A DNA stretch of 64,000 nt. Source: Gramella sp. Hel_I_59 (GTDB lineage Bacteria > Bacteroidota > Bacteroidia > Flavobacteriales > Flavobacteriaceae). Position numbers and translations under genes: made by a program. Below the pieces are notes generated by a model. The model had not been told where the DNA came from, made no database searches, and worked only from the letters and a program-made list of their open reading frames with translations. The stretch is taken from contig NZ_VFME01000001.1 in NCBI RefSeq assembly GCF_006714895.1, positions 2,232,001 to 2,296,000 of the forward strand, given 5' to 3'. This document shows positions 63,233 through 64,000 of this stretch, piece by piece. Every line of letters starts with the position of its first letter. Within the stretch, counting starts at the first letter, position 1.

Positions 63233-63353
63233 CAACAACAACGGTTAATCGCCAATAGACGGCAGCTTTAGTAAGAAAATAATTAACTTGACAAACAAAT
63301 CAGTACTAAGCCGACAAATCCGCGTCCCTTACTCGGCCAACTGGCGATAACCG
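63233..63353 (+). repeat. attC 59 (type A), left part before IS copy 4
   Basis: R'' CAACAAC (63233-63239); unpaired A; the site runs to ATAACCG at 63353 and is then broken by the IS. The right part lies beyond the window. Confidence 0.9.
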
Positions 63354-64000
63354 TATTCCAAGGTTAAATCCAAGCCTTTTGTGCTAATTTTTTCAGGCTG
63401 CAAATCTTTGTAATTCCACATAAGGCGTTCCTCTCTTCACCACTGCAAACACTCTGGATAACAGTTTATTGCGGACATTGTTTAGCGCAATCATCTTTAA
63501 CTTACCTTCCTCCCGCTTTTTCTTATAATATTGCCGTAATTCACTGTCATATTGAATGGCTGTACAGGCCGCCATGCTAAGCAGGCTCTTCATTTGCCGA
63601 TCTCCCATCGGGTGGCATTTTCGCTTTTTGTGAATACTGCTTCCCGAACTATGACCAAAGGGAGCCGTCCCACAATAACTGGAGAATTGGCGCCAGCTAT
63701 TAAAGCGTTCAAAATTATTGGTGTGATAAAGCAACTGGGCGCCTACAACTAAACCAACACCTTTTAAAGAAGTGATCAACTTATAATTTTGCGATAATGC
63801 CTCAGAAGTCTTTATCAGTGATTTTAGTTGCTTCTCTATTTTATTTATTTGAGAAGTCAGGTGAGTAATAGAGCTTACAAGCGTTTTACAACAGGTATCT
63901 GTAGAACTGCTGCTGAGCAACTTTTTCAGCTCTGAAAGGGTATTCTTCAATCCCGTACGACTACGAACCAGCTGATCACGCAAAGCCAGCAACCTGCCTA
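63354..64000 (-). mobile_element. IS110-family element, copy 4 (cut by window end)
   Basis: First 647 bp from TATTCCAAGG, same orientation and attC position as the other three copies. The remainder, with the bridge RNA, is beyond the window. Confidence 0.92.
63393..64000 (-). CDS. IS110-family transposase, copy 4 (partial)
   Basis: C-terminal 202 or so residues of the transposase, matching the complete copies over the visible part. The N-terminal DEDD region lies outside the window; truncation is due to the window edge, not to damage. Confidence 0.93.
   Translation of the reverse strand, partial: GRLLALRDQLVRSRTGLKNTLSELKKLLSSSSTDTCCKTLVSSITHLTSQINKIEKQLKSLIKTSEALSQNYKLITSLKGVGLVVGAQLLYHTNNFERFNSWRQFSSYCGTAPFGHSSGSSIHKKRKCHPMGDRQMKSLLSMAACTAIQYDSELRQYYKKKREEGKLKMIALNNVRNKLLSRVFAVVKRGTPYVELQRFAA

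Noticed and set aside
852..63353. CRISPR array or REP/BIME-type intergenic repeats
   Set aside because: Spacing is gene-sized, repeats are about 133 bp with imperfect internal pairing, and cassette ends complement each other; this fits attC, not CRISPR or REP.
852..63353. dif/Xer modules (pdif-type cassettes)
   Set aside because: No 28-bp XerC/XerD sites with a 6-bp spacer; the sites have a long folded structure with GTT/AAC boxes.

Overview
The window is a long integron-type gene-cassette array from a low-GC Bacteroidetes chromosome, most likely a flavobacterium. The taxon is suggested by the lack of Shine-Dalgarno sites, TAnnTTTG-type -10 boxes, many short lipoprotein signals of the form LxxC with K/S/D after the Cys, and families common in that phylum (DUF4105, TraB/GumN-like, DUF6624, PorT-like barrels, CPBP proteases). 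No integron integrase or attI lies in the window. All cassettes run 5' to 3' on the + strand, so the integrase platform, if it exists, should lie left of base 1.

I count 59 attC-like sites, about 133 bp each and spaced roughly every 0.6-1.8 kb, delimiting 57 complete cassettes plus one composite block and two partial cassettes at the window edges. Each site has an outer 7-base box (R'' ending AAC, R' beginning GTT), inner arms that pair imperfectly (CGGTT-N-ATCGCc/a with GGCGAT/TGCGAT-AACCG), a 2-versus-5 nt unpaired spacer and one extra unpaired base in the left arm (A in 30 sites, C in 21, G in 2). These are the hallmarks of attC. Two sequence subfamilies (type A, 32 sites including one truncated; type B, 23) are interleaved, with 4 divergent sites. 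The start of each cassette is the reverse complement of its own end, as expected if cassettes circulate. The complementarity extends well beyond the R box, to about 14-18 bases, and carries an invariant A/C mispair at base 11 in all 57 cassettes. I regard this as the most novel observation.

Four copies of a 1,229-bp IS110-family element (transposase on the - strand; the last copy is cut by the window end) sit at exactly the same base of type A attC sites, between L' and R'. The non-coding leader of the IS contains four short segments that match the target (CGAGACCGTT and ATAGCCG/ATAACCG) and the IS end junction (GGTATTCCAA and CCTTTA). This is the layout of a bridge (seek) RNA programmed to aim the element at integron sites.

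Layout: 1-4.8 kb VOC-like lipoprotein, MutS-like ATPase, DUF4062 and DUF4145 cassettes; 4.8-8.4 kb a composite block (ArsR, PhzF, then SDR and MFS transporter) that has destroyed one attC; 8.4-27 kb mostly hypothetical, secreted or membrane proteins, an HNH protein, TraB/GumN-like, a RES-domain two-gene cassette, a CPBP protease and two IS copies; 27.5-30.7 kb a type ISP-like restriction-modification gene broken in two places; 31-45 kb SRPBCC, AlbA_2, OM barrel, HNH, DUF4105 and S41 peptidase cassettes; 45.7 kb HigBA with its own promoter; 48.6-50.3 kb a DUF262/HEPN pair; 50-63 kb further hypotheticals, a second CPBP protease, another HNH protein, two duplicated cassettes and a family of non-coding cassettes. 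The recognisable functions lean towards nucleases, toxin-antitoxin and defence-like genes plus cell-envelope proteins. No shared pathway links the cassettes; the attC machinery is what unites them.
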